A DNA stretch of 27,045 nucleotides from assembly GCA_964446935.1 (NCBI GenBank), contig CAYUQI010000016.1, positions 1 through 27,045 on the forward strand, given 5' to 3'. Every line of letters starts with the position of its first letter. The first letter of the stretch is position 1. Below, in pieces: positions 15,671-23,689 of this stretch. The notes beneath the pieces were generated by a model. That model worked only from the letters and a program-made list of their open reading frames with translations. It did no database searches and was not told where the DNA came from. The translations under genes and the position numbers were made by a program. The DNA is from UASB124 sp964446935 (lineage in GTDB: Bacteria > Babelota > Babeliae > Babelales > RVW-14).

Positions 15671-16114
15671 TTATTTTTCAAAACCTAATGTTTTAAGATC
15701 AACTTTTCCGCTGGTTGTGCGTCGATAGGAATCATCTTCCATGTGTAACGTTGAAAATTCAAATACTTCTGCATTGGTGATGGCGGTAATGCGATGCCAC
15801 ATACCAGGAATTATGTGAGCAGTGTCTCCGGCGGTCATCACGCGAGACTCAATTTTTTCTTTGTAATCTGTTTCTAGTAAAACTTTACCTGATTGCAGGT
15901 AAAACGTTTCATCTTTAATTTTATGATGGTGCATGGAACATTGATAACCAGCTTTAAATACAAGCTTTTTGCCACAATAGGCAGGTGTATTGGCTATCCA
16001 TTCCTCGTGGCCCCATTCTTTTTCTGCAACGTGAACGAGTTGTGCTGGCTTAACAAGCACACCATTTTTTGTCATAACCGTATTTTCTTGAGGTGTTTTT
16101 TGTGGAGATGTCAT
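15671..16114 (-). CDS. Cupin-fold protein
   Basis: This 147-residue single-cupin protein carries a perfect motif 1: G56-x5-H62-x-H64-x4-E69-x6-G76. Motif 2 is the stretch from G96 to H107 (P103, G104, H107). These give a 3-His/1-Glu metal site. The N-terminal KEWGHEEWIANTPAYCGKK resembles stand-alone cupins found with sugar-phosphate or nonulosonate genes, so a sugar isomerase or binding role is possible but not shown. AAGGA lies about nine bases before the ATG at 16114. It is the second gene of the idi operon. Confidence 0.75.
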   Translation of the reverse strand: MTSPQKTPQENTVMTKNGVLVKPAQLVHVAEKEWGHEEWIANTPAYCGKKLVFKAGYQCSMHHHKIKDETFYLQSGKVLLETDYKEKIESRVMTAGDTAHIIPGMWHRITAITNAEVFEFSTLHMEDDSYRRTTSGKVDLKTLGFEK

Positions 16115-16145
16115 TGTCTAATTCCTTGTATTAAAGAGCCTTTTG

Positions 16146-16637
16146 TTAGTTTGTAAACGGTTGTTGGTCGTCAATGGCGCGTGATGTTGTACGTTTGAGA
16201 AACAACGTAACACCTTCTAATGCTGATTTAAACCATGGAGTATAGTTTGTTGGTTGTTCATGAATATCACACATGAGTTTTTTTAGAGCAATCCACTTGG
16301 ATGTACATGACATAAGAGTTGGTTCCTGGCTGCCCGTACGGGTAAGTGCAATAATAATGTGTTCACAATGCAATGGTTGTGACGGTGTTGTTGGAATAGC
16401 TGGATAGAGGGTAAATGCTTCGTGTAATTCTCCGTCAAATCCAATGTCTTGTAGATATTGCTCTGCCCGAGCTATAGCCGAATTTGCAGTATCATTGTAG
16501 GAAAGGTAGGGGGCTTGCCATGCATTGTGTTGTAAAAAAGATCCTGTGACTTGTTTGCATACAAGCATTTCATTTTTATCATTAATGACGAACATTCCTA
16601 TAATTCGCTCCTGTTTGATCTCTTTGTCCTTTTCCAT
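16146..16637 (-). CDS. Degenerate Idi/Nudix paralogue, probable pseudoenzyme
   Basis: This 163-residue protein aligns along its length with the Idi two genes downstream. The C-terminal 27 residues starting at WIALKKL match WIAMDEL of Idi without a gap at 13 of 27 positions (e.g. NYTPWFKSAL against KYTYWFKIAL). The catalytic parts are gone: the Cys region reads QAPYLSY against TNACCSH, the Nudix RxLKEE reads EQYLQD, and the TEHE acids read PLHCE. It is intact with no frameshift and GAGG ahead of the ATG, so it appears kept for a non-catalytic or changed role, such as a partner of Idi or a binding protein. Confidence 0.7.
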   Translation of the reverse strand: MEKDKEIKQERIIGMFVINDKNEMLVCKQVTGSFLQHNAWQAPYLSYNDTANSAIARAEQYLQDIGFDGELHEAFTLYPAIPTTPSQPLHCEHIIIALTRTGSQEPTLMSCTSKWIALKKLMCDIHEQPTNYTPWFKSALEGVTLFLKRTTSRAIDDQQPFTN

Positions 16638-16661
16638 GGTACCTCAGCCCCTTCTCTAAGT

Positions 16662-16712
16662 GTTATACCGTCCGCCTGAGCGTTGAACGCTTGGTGTTCT
16701 GGCGAAGGCGGA
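16662..16712. repeat. Nested inverted repeat adjoining a -10 element
   Basis: TCCGCCT (16671-16677) and AGGCGGA (16706-16712) form outer arms; AGCGTT (16679-16684) and AACGCT (16686-16691) form a second stem inside. A minus-strand TATAAC (16667-16662) lies next to it, so the element occupies the -35 region of the five-gene operon. It resembles the palindromes at 19153-19342 in its GTCCGCC/GGCGGA arms. Confidence 0.55.
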
Positions 16713-16763
16713 TAAATGTTCCCCTAGTTTTGCGAGAATAATGATAGACGTCAACAGGGATCT

Positions 16764-18383
16764 TTAAGGAGTTTTTGCTTCCGGGGTACTTGCTATGGCT
16801 TGCAGTGCCTGAGGCACTGTTGCGTATACTTGTTTCTGTTCATGGAGTTGTTTAAAGGTTGGATTTTCAGCAAGTAGAGATTCAACCATAGGCTTGAGGT
16901 GTGTTACAAAAACACGAATCTTTTTTCTTGTGAGTGTTTCTATAATCTCGCATAGCGTTTCGATTCCATCAAGGTCAATGAAGTGAACATCATGTAAATT
17001 TAAAACGACATTGGTGTATGTTGCAGGGATTGTTTCAAATCGGGCAAGATGTGCTTGTGTATTGATGTAAGCAAGTGCTCCTTTGATAGAATAAATCATG
17101 GTGTTTTCTTCTTTGTGCGCCTTTTTTTCTCCAGCTACTGGTTCCGGCTTTTCGGTGGTCATTTCGTGATAGCCTGTTGATAGTCGTTGCATCAACAGAA
17201 GCATTGCAACTACCGATCCAAACAAAATGCCAACGACAGCATCTTCATAGACAGTTAAGAAAGCAACGATCATTGAGATAACAAAGCTCTTTTTATCGTT
17301 TTTGTACATATGGGTAAAATGTTCTGCTTCGAGCATGCCCACTGCTACAAATACCAGAATGGCGGCGATAACTGCTAATGGGAGGTATTGGAAATAATAC
17401 AACAAAAAGAGTGATGCAAGTGCTATGAAAATACTACTAATTGTTGCTGATATTTTATCTGTGCCACCACTTACGATATTCAGTGCCGTTCTGCCGAGTG
17501 CTGCCGTTGCAGGGATTCCTCCGGCAAGTCCAGAGCCTATGTTTGCAAGACTGAGCCCTAACATTTCTTTGCGTTTGTTGTGTTTGGTTTTGGTAACCCC
17601 GTCGGCAACACGAGCAGAAATCATTGTTTCAAGGATTGAAATGGTAGCGATTGATACGGCAGGGAGTAGGTAAGCAATTTTGAAGTGGAAGGATGGCATT
17701 TGAAAAACTGCTCCTTGAATGTTGTGAAATTTAGAACCCAATGTTGGAATAACCCAGGGAATTAATCCTTGTGTACACAGATAACCAACTCCAATGCCGA
17801 TGGGCGTAAGTATAATGGTGCCGGGCAACCATGGTATGAGCCGCTGCGATACAACGAGTCCTATGTAGGTTACCAGAAAGATCATTACTGATGGTAATGA
17901 AATAAGTTGAATGTTACGGAGAGCTTCAAGAAGAGTTCCAAAGGGAGTTGCATGCTTAGCCAGTGTGGCAAAGCCAAAGAGCGGTTCGATTTGATTGAGC
18001 ATAATAATAAGAGCAACCCCTAAAATAAAACCATGCAAGGCGCTTCCAGGGATAAAGGTGAGATATTTTTCGAACATAAAAATATAAGCAATGAAAATAA
18101 AAAGGCCGGAGAGAATGGCGAGCATGGGTAAACAACTACCGCCAAAAATATTGACGTAGCCAAACAGAACACCAGCCAAAGCTCCCGTTGGGCCAATAAC
18201 GTTGTAGTTACTGCCGCCGAAAAGCGATGCAAATAACCCAGACCATATTGCTGTTATAACTCCAGCCAATGGTGTTGTGTGTGAGGCGACGGCTAATGAT
18301 ACGGCCAAGGGTAGTGAAACAAGTCCTACCGTTAGCCCAGCCTTCCAATTTGCAGAAAACTTTTCCTTTAATGAGATATTCAT
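16764..18383 (-). CDS. SulP family anion transporter with STAS domain
   Basis: The 539-residue inner-membrane protein has ~12 hydrophobic segments, the SulP signature around SNYNVIGPTGALAG (57-70), and a cytoplasmic C-terminal STAS domain (~425-530). The family moves sulfate, bicarbonate or related anions; substrate cannot be told from sequence. In the STAS domain the usual phosphorylatable Ser of the DxSG loop is replaced (DLDG in FIDLDGIETL), so the SpoIIAA-type switch is unlikely. The ATG at 18383 follows GGGGGGATTTC, a 12-base block (with the preceding A) shared exactly with the birA leader. It is transcribed alone; the 126 bases downstream hold the nested repeat. Confidence 0.9.
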   Translation of the reverse strand: MNISLKEKFSANWKAGLTVGLVSLPLAVSLAVASHTTPLAGVITAIWSGLFASLFGGSNYNVIGPTGALAGVLFGYVNIFGGSCLPMLAILSGLFIFIAYIFMFEKYLTFIPGSALHGFILGVALIIMLNQIEPLFGFATLAKHATPFGTLLEALRNIQLISLPSVMIFLVTYIGLVVSQRLIPWLPGTIILTPIGIGVGYLCTQGLIPWVIPTLGSKFHNIQGAVFQMPSFHFKIAYLLPAVSIATISILETMISARVADGVTKTKHNKRKEMLGLSLANIGSGLAGGIPATAALGRTALNIVSGGTDKISATISSIFIALASLFLLYYFQYLPLAVIAAILVFVAVGMLEAEHFTHMYKNDKKSFVISMIVAFLTVYEDAVVGILFGSVVAMLLLMQRLSTGYHEMTTEKPEPVAGEKKAHKEENTMIYSIKGALAYINTQAHLARFETIPATYTNVVLNLHDVHFIDLDGIETLCEIIETLTRKKIRVFVTHLKPMVESLLAENPTFKQLHEQKQVYATVPQALQAIASTPEAKTP

Positions 18384-18648
18384 CGAAATCCCCCCTTACA
18401 TCAAAATTTGGTTTATGAATTTGATATCTTTACCATACCACAGCGATTTGTTAGGTGTCGATTGTTTTACATATGAAGAGCAAAGGTGCCCATCAATCCG
18501 ATTTATTATCGCGCTATATTTAAAATTTCAATGTGAAATTATTATTAATATGCGAAACGAATTGGTAAGATACCACTAGGGTAAAGAAAATCAAGAGAGC
18601 TGGTGCGTTGAGCTAATTATCATGCATCATATTGCGGTGTGTTTGTAA

Positions 18649-19092
18649 TTATATAGTTTTCTGTATTTCATTGCATTGCTGAATAAAGGTTTTGATCATT
18701 TCTTGAAACGTTTTAAAGTCGAGGTCAAAGGCTTCAGAGCCTTGAGACGCGATTTTTTTGGCTGATGCCAGCAAAGAGTCAAGATGATTCTTTAATGATA
18801 TGTTGCTGCATTCTTCTTTTAATTGGCTAAGTTTAGTTACGAGTGGTTTAATCTCTGAATCTGAAAATACAAACAATAATGCACATACTGCATTATCCCA
18901 AGGATTGCCAATATAATCTTTGCCTCGGAATTTAAGTTTTTCTAGTGTTTTATTAGTTTCAGTAAGTTTTTTTTGTAGTAATGTACCAAGGGTGTTCACT
19001 TGTTTTTTAATCTCAGTAGAACTGGACATTGCATGGGAATTGGTTGTAACTGCACAACAAAGTATAAGTATAATAAAAGCTTGGATTTTCAT
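18649..19092 (-). CDS. Secreted helical hypothetical protein
   Basis: This 147-residue protein starts with a signal peptide (MKIQAFIILILCCAVTTNSHA, cleavage before MSSST). The mature part is charged and strongly helical, with a predicted coiled segment around KKLTETNKTLEKLKF and two cysteines late in the chain. GGAGTAG four bases before the ATG fixes the start. No known family is recognised. Upstream lies the palindrome array; downstream (18384-18648) is a 265-base stretch to sulP in which I see no gene or convincing signal. Confidence 0.65.
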   Translation of the reverse strand: MKIQAFIILILCCAVTTNSHAMSSSTEIKKQVNTLGTLLQKKLTETNKTLEKLKFRGKDYIGNPWDNAVCALLFVFSDSEIKPLVTKLSQLKEECSNISLKNHLDSLLASAKKIASQGSEAFDLDFKTFQEMIKTFIQQCNEIQKTI

Positions 19093-19119
19093 GACTACTC
19101 CGTTTGGTATAGTTGCGGT

Positions 19120-19432
19120 GCCATTAAGAGGCTGGCCGTGCCAACCGACCTGTCCACCGAAGCCTTTTGCGTAGGTGGAAGCTCGAAAGAGCGATAGCCC
19201 TACTACGTTCCTATGGAGTTTCGAAGGGTATACTTCGCTATATTTTTCCTTTTGGTTGGCCTGCCATACGAAGCTTTAGCGAAGTAACTTATTTTTCATT
19301 AAGATGCAGTCCGTCTACGTTCCTAACGGAACTACGCCGGACAGTCTTCGCTTTCACTATCAATCTTATTCTTTATATCAATATTTCAAGGTTCTGGCGA
19401 TAGCCAGGCGTAGCCCGAAGGGCGAAGACTGG
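19120..19432. repeat. Array of imperfect palindromes (REP-like) beside tRNA-Ser
   Basis: This gene-free stretch of ~310 bases is packed with hairpins. They are TCCACC/GGTGGA (19153-19158, 19174-19179); GCTC-GAAA-GAGC (19181-19192); TACTTCGCTA/TAGCGAAGTA (19231-19240, 19277-19286, perfect 10 bp); GTCCG/CGGAC with inner GTTCC/GGAAC (19309-19342); CAGTCTTCGC/GCGAAGACTG (19342-19351, 19422-19431, perfect 10 bp); and CCAG/CTGG enclosing GCCCGAAGGGC (19404-19432). Several share a GAAGC/GCGAAG core. No open frame here is credible. The last element overlaps the CCA end of the tRNA gene. Confidence 0.65.
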
Positions 19433-19522
19433 TGGAGAGGGTGGGATTTGAACCCACGATTCCGGTTTTGCCGAAATAACCGCTTTCGAGACGGTCGCTT
19501 TCAACCACTCAGCCACCTCTCC
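19430..19522 (-). tRNA. tRNA-Ser (anticodon CGA)
   Basis: The minus strand folds as a class II tRNA: acceptor GGAGAGG/CCTCTCC, D arm GCTGAGTGGTTGAAAGC, anticodon stem ACCGT/GCGGT with loop CTCGAAA (anticodon CGA, reads UCG), long variable arm with TTCGG/CCGGAA, and T arm GTGGG-TTCAAAT-CCCAC. CCA is encoded at 19432-19430. The discriminator base is A (complement of T19433), where bacterial tRNA-Ser usually has G. The long variable arm and anticodon make serine secure. Confidence 0.95.
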
Positions 19523-19718
19523 ATGTATCGTTCAATCAGACTCTTGCTTTTTTATTGACTTCGTTCTTAAATTAAAGAACCTAAAACAATTGATTTTTAT
19601 AAGGGGGCTGTTATTAATAGATATTTTATGCTAAAAAAACGTTTTGTTGAAGATTAGGCCATATTTCCTTTTTTTTAAAATGAAATTGATAAATTTTAAC
19701 TTTTCAGAGGGAGAAAAC

Positions 19719-21191
19719 ATGAGCAACCTTCATACTCGTGCCATTATTTTGGCGGCAGGTAAATCGACTCGATTTAAAACAAAAAAAAGTAAGCTTTTGT
19801 TTTCAATTTGTGGGCAACCGATGATCTTGTATCCACTTAATGTTTTACAAGATTTGGCTATTCCAATGACGCTTGTTTTAGGGCATCAAAGTGATGATGT
19901 TCTGAACGAGGTTAAGCGTGCTGGGATTAAAAATGTTTCTCATATTATTCAGGAACAACAATTGGGGACGGGACATGCATTGGCGTGTTCTCGCAAGACG
20001 TGGGATCAAGATAATATTTTAATTCTCTATGGCGATATGCCACTCATTACCAAAGAACTTATACAGCAACTACTCGATGAACATGCCAAGCGTAATGCGA
20101 CTGTTACATTCTTTACGTCCTATGTTATTGATCCAACTGGCTACGGTCGCGTTTTGGAACAAGATGGCAAGTTTCAGATTGTTGAAGAAAAGGATTGCAC
20201 CGAAGAGCAACGGTATATTAATCGTATCAATGCGGGCATTTATGTGATGAAACAATCCTTTTTGAATGAATATTTATTCAAAATCGATAAGAGTGCGGTG
20301 ACTGGTGAAATCTATTTACCAGAGCTCATTAAAATGGCATGTGATCTTGGTTTAATCGTGCATGCTATTTCAGTGCCATTTGATAATGTTCGCGGTGTTA
20401 ATACCCTGCAAGAATTGTGGAGTGTTGAACAAATTAAGCGTTCTGAATTTATCAAATATTGGATGTCCAAAGGGGTTCGCTTTGAACTCGCCCAGAGTAT
20501 TCACATTGATATGCATGTTGACATTGGCCCTGGATCATTCATAGGAACGGGGGTGCATTTGTTGGGGAATACAAAAATAGGGGAAGAGTGTTTTATTGGA
20601 GCATTTACCATTATTGATAATGCGACGATTGGCGATTCTACTATGATTCATTCACATACGGTTGTACAAAGCAGTACGGTTGGCAGTAATGTTCATGTTG
20701 GGCCATTCGCTCGATTGCATAATAATGTTGTGGTAAGTAACAATGCAGAAATCGGTAATTTTATTGAAATGAAAGATACCACGGTTGGACTTAATTCTAT
20801 GACCCGACACCTTTGTTATGTTAGTGATACCACCATTGGGGCCAATGTTAAGATAGGGGCTGGTACCATAACGTGCAATTTTGATGGAACTAAACGTAAT
20901 AAAACAGTAATTAATGATAATTCATTTGTTGGCGGCAATATTACGCTTGTCGCACCGGTTACGATTGGCAAGGGTTCTTACGTTGCTGCTGGATCAACAA
21001 TCAATCAAGATGTTCCTGATCATACGCTTGCTATTGCTCGTGAAAAGCAAGTAAATAAGGTTGGGTATACTGATCACACCCCAATGATATCTTCTGAAAA
21101 AGAAGCAACGTGTTGTTGTGAGACGAATCAAAAAGCAGCTCATTTCAGTGGCGCTGTCAAAGTAGATAAAGATCACAAACTGGATCTTTAA
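19719..21191 (+). CDS. glmU: Bifunctional GlmU: GlcNAc-1-P uridylyltransferase / GlcN-1-P acetyltransferase
   Basis: GlmU makes UDP-GlcNAc for peptidoglycan. The start at 19719 follows GAGGGAG (19707-19713); upstream in-frame codons lack family counterparts. The uridylyltransferase half has LAAGKSTRF with Lys25 (KSKLL), QLGTGHA (81-87), YGDMP (D106), VEEKD and NVRGVNT, all intact. The C-terminal left-handed beta-helix keeps K352, H364, Y367, N387 and R441, but positions matching E. coli R333, N377 and S405 are H334, K378 and G406. The chain is 490 residues with an unusual tail containing CCC (465-467). Its stop overlaps the next start by one base (TAATG). Confidence 0.93.
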   Translation: MSNLHTRAIILAAGKSTRFKTKKSKLLFSICGQPMILYPLNVLQDLAIPMTLVLGHQSDDVLNEVKRAGIKNVSHIIQEQQLGTGHALACSRKTWDQDNILILYGDMPLITKELIQQLLDEHAKRNATVTFFTSYVIDPTGYGRVLEQDGKFQIVEEKDCTEEQRYINRINAGIYVMKQSFLNEYLFKIDKSAVTGEIYLPELIKMACDLGLIVHAISVPFDNVRGVNTLQELWSVEQIKRSEFIKYWMSKGVRFELAQSIHIDMHVDIGPGSFIGTGVHLLGNTKIGEECFIGAFTIIDNATIGDSTMIHSHTVVQSSTVGSNVHVGPFARLHNNVVVSNNAEIGNFIEMKDTTVGLNSMTRHLCYVSDTTIGANVKIGAGTITCNFDGTKRNKTVINDNSFVGGNITLVAPVTIGKGSYVAAGSTINQDVPDHTLAIAREKQVNKVGYTDHTPMISSEKEATCCCETNQKAAHFSGAVKVDKDHKLDL

Positions 21192-22429
21192 TGAAATTTT
21201 TTCACACCGCGGATATACATTTTGGCGTTGAGAATTATGGCAAGGTTGATCCAACAACCGGTATTCATACACGGTTGTTGGATTTTGCCAAAAATCTTGA
21301 ATGTGTTGTTGATCAGGCGATCCAAGAACAGGTCGATTTTTTTCTTTTTTGTGGAGATGCCTATAAAACGGCACAGCCTACACCTACGCAGCAAAAGCTT
21401 CTTGCTCAAATTTTATTAAAACTTCATGCCGCGCATATTCCGGTTGTTATTGTTGTTGGTAATCACGATCATCCATTAAGCTTTGGTAAAGCACATGCGC
21501 TTGATGTGTTTGCGTATTTACCGCTTGATGGGTTTTATGTTTTCTCAAAACCAGATCTTGTTGTATTACCAACAAAAAGTGGGCCTGTGCAGATTGTTGG
21601 TATTCCATGGCCGACGCGCAACCATGTGATAACGAGCGCATTGCATCGCTTTAAGAGCAATAACGAAATAGCTGCTTATATTGCTGAAAAGGTTGGCGAA
21701 ATTATTGGTGCTTTTGCCCAACAACTCGATGAAACAATTCCCGCCGTGTTAGCTGCTCATCTTTCGGTAAGCACGGGTGTTTTTTCTGGTTCTGAAAAGT
21801 GCGCTGTATATGGAACCGATCCTGTCTTTTTGCCTTCGCAATTGGCATTGCCGCAGTTTGATTATGTTGCATTGGGACATTTGCATAATCATCAGAATCT
21901 CAATGCTTCTGGCAAACCTCCCATCATTTACGCTGGTTCTCTTGAACGTATTGATTTCGGGGAGCGCAGAGATAGTAAAGGCTTTTGCCGTGTGATTATT
22001 GATAAAGAACAAAAAATAAATTCTTATGAATTTATTCCTCTTAAGACAAGGCCGATGGTTCAAATTGAAGTGTTTATTGATGCAGGGCTTGATCATACTC
22101 AACAGGTACTTGAAACGTTGCAACGCTACGATATAAATGATGCTATTATAAAAATTCTCTATCATGTTCCCGATGGCAAAAATGATACCGTAGACCTCAT
22201 GGTGATTCAAGATGCATGTAGTAAGGCACATCACGTAGTTGGTATTTTCCCTGTGTACAAACCGATTAATAAAGAACGTCGTGCTGCTCTTAAAATTGAT
22301 ATGGACCTTGCAACTCTTTTATCTCGATATTTTGAGACAAAAGAATTGAGCAAGGCCCGTAAAGATATTCTGATTGAAAAAGCATTTATGCTTAAGCAAC
22401 AGTTGGAACAGCAGGAACAGGAATTGTAA
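21191..22429 (+). CDS. SbcD/Mre11-like DNA repair exonuclease
   Basis: This 412-residue metallophosphoesterase of the SbcD/YhaO group carries the five phosphodiesterase motifs: DIH (D8, H10), GD (D56), GNHD (90-93), the His of AAHLS (H190) and GHLH (229-232). The N-terminal TADIHFG is typical of nuclease members. SbcD works with the SMC-like ATPase SbcC to open DNA ends, but no sbcC lies in this window. The ATG is formed by the last base of the glmU stop, indicating coupled translation. The last 38 bases overlap the convergent lipoprotein gene. Gene name sbcD is likely but YhaO-like proteins share these motifs. Confidence 0.85.
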   Translation: MKFFHTADIHFGVENYGKVDPTTGIHTRLLDFAKNLECVVDQAIQEQVDFFLFCGDAYKTAQPTPTQQKLLAQILLKLHAAHIPVVIVVGNHDHPLSFGKAHALDVFAYLPLDGFYVFSKPDLVVLPTKSGPVQIVGIPWPTRNHVITSALHRFKSNNEIAAYIAEKVGEIIGAFAQQLDETIPAVLAAHLSVSTGVFSGSEKCAVYGTDPVFLPSQLALPQFDYVALGHLHNHQNLNASGKPPIIYAGSLERIDFGERRDSKGFCRVIIDKEQKINSYEFIPLKTRPMVQIEVFIDAGLDHTQQVLETLQRYDINDAIIKILYHVPDGKNDTVDLMVIQDACSKAHHVVGIFPVYKPINKERRAALKIDMDLATLLSRYFETKELSKARKDILIEKAFMLKQQLEQQEQEL

Positions 22430-23510
22430 TAGCTGGAACAACGGGAGCTGGGGTTGTGATTACTTGCTGCTGTTCTGCTGGTAGAAATCCAAATTTTCTC
22501 AAGAACGTTAAGAATGCTTCTCGATATTGATACGGAACCTTGGTGTGCATGCGTACATGGCGACCAACATCGAATTGTGCGAACATTTTGGGACATGTTG
22601 CTGCTTGAAAGACTTCAATACCCTCAGGTAAAATGGCAAATGGATCATAGGAAAAATGTTCAAAATAACATGGTATTTTGATTGCTTTTATTAACTCGCG
22701 AGGTTTTACCTCAAATAAGTCGCCATTTGCTTGATATTCAACAAGCCATCTACCAATACCGAGGTTCATGAGCATACGATACAAGCAACGGTCTTCTGCT
22801 TTGACTGCTCGATTATATTGGTTTTCAAAAGCTGAAAAAATACAGTTGATAACAAGAGCATCTGCTGTAGGCCGGCCTTCTTGCTGTGCTTGTATGGTCG
22901 AAATCATGTTCATTGCAGCTCCGAAGCAGAAACCTATCAAGATAGTAGGGTTATTATTTTCTCGTTTCATAAATTCGATGGCTGCTTGTATATCAGGATA
23001 AGCATTGGTACCAAATGAGTTTTTACGTAAAAAGCCCGTAATGCCTTCACTTGATCCAGCGCCTCTCCAATCAATGCTTAAAATATTAAATTCTGGAAAG
23101 AGAGCAGCAAACGGAGCGCACCATTCTTTTGTTGGAGTTTGATCAAAGAAAAAACCTGGAACATAGATAAGATTAATTTTTGCGTTAGGGCGTTTAAAGT
23201 ATAGGGCAGAAATACGCATAAGATCATCGGTAAGCAACATGACCTCTTGCCCACCGAATTGGCGAACAGCCTTGAGGTAGACATCCATTTTAGGATTTGC
23301 GGTATGATCTATTTCGAAAAAAAGTGGCTGCATGACTTTTTTCGTTTCCATATCTTGTGGTACTGGTTTTGTTATGTAGATATCAGGGCTGAACCCTTTA
23401 GGAATGACCAACTTGCATGAATCACTATCCGAATGATTACAGCAAGAAAAAATAAATGGAATCAAGAAAGTATAGGAATATATAAGTAATGATGCTATTT
23501 TTTTTGTCAT
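22392..23510 (-). CDS. Lipoprotein alpha/beta hydrolase with Cys nucleophile
   Basis: The 372-residue protein has a signal peptide with lipobox (FIFSC, Cys23 or 24), so it is probably anchored in a membrane. The alpha/beta hydrolase core shows an oxyanion region (YVPGFFF), SIDWRGAGSSEG, the nucleophile elbow GFCFGAA with Cys195 in place of Ser, a late Asp in SYDPFAIL and His in GRHVRMH. A Cys nucleophile recalls dienelactone hydrolases. The C-terminus is a Pro/Val-rich tail. I choose the ATG at 23510: a perfect TATAAT lies 9-14 bases upstream, implying a leaderless mRNA, and no Shine-Dalgarno is present. An ATG at 23516 is too close to the -10. Confidence 0.75.
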   Translation of the reverse strand: MTKKIASLLIYSYTFLIPFIFSCCNHSDSDSCKLVIPKGFSPDIYITKPVPQDMETKKVMQPLFFEIDHTANPKMDVYLKAVRQFGGQEVMLLTDDLMRISALYFKRPNAKINLIYVPGFFFDQTPTKEWCAPFAALFPEFNILSIDWRGAGSSEGITGFLRKNSFGTNAYPDIQAAIEFMKRENNNPTILIGFCFGAAMNMISTIQAQQEGRPTADALVINCIFSAFENQYNRAVKAEDRCLYRMLMNLGIGRWLVEYQANGDLFEVKPRELIKAIKIPCYFEHFSYDPFAILPEGIEVFQAATCPKMFAQFDVGRHVRMHTKVPYQYREAFLTFLRKFGFLPAEQQQVITTPAPVVPAITIPVPAVPTVA

Positions 23511-23518
23511 AGACATAT

Positions 23519-23549
23519 ATTATATTCTTTCTATTAATGAAAAAATCAA
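23519..23549 (-). promoter_or_regulatory. Promoter of the lipoprotein hydrolase gene, leaderless
   Basis: The consensus TATAAT at 23524-23519 on the minus strand is followed by only eight bases before the ATG at 23510. TTGATT at 23549-23544 gives a 19-base spacer, somewhat long. Confidence 0.5.
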
Positions 23550-23654
23550 AAGACTCTAACCGAGAACAACATAATTGTTTCTTAAAGGAAGTCAATCATT
23601 CGTTAATTAGTCGATAATGCTGATGCTGATGAGGCGATGATTAAAGTTTTTTGC

Positions 23655-23683
23655 TTGACATTGAATGTCCAGCTTGCTACCAT
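23655..23683 (+). promoter_or_regulatory. Strong promoter of the small RNA
   Basis: TTGACA (23655-23660, consensus) and TACCAT (23678-23683) are spaced exactly 17 bases, with an extended TGC before the -10. A perfect 13-base palindrome GACATTGAATGTC (23657-23669) overlaps the -35 and could bind a regulator. Confidence 0.7.
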
Positions 23684-23689
23684 GTGGCA

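Noticed and set aside
19167..19558. Open frames within the palindrome array and across the tRNA.
   Set aside because: They arise from repeated hairpin sequence and tRNA; no ribosome site or protein-like composition.
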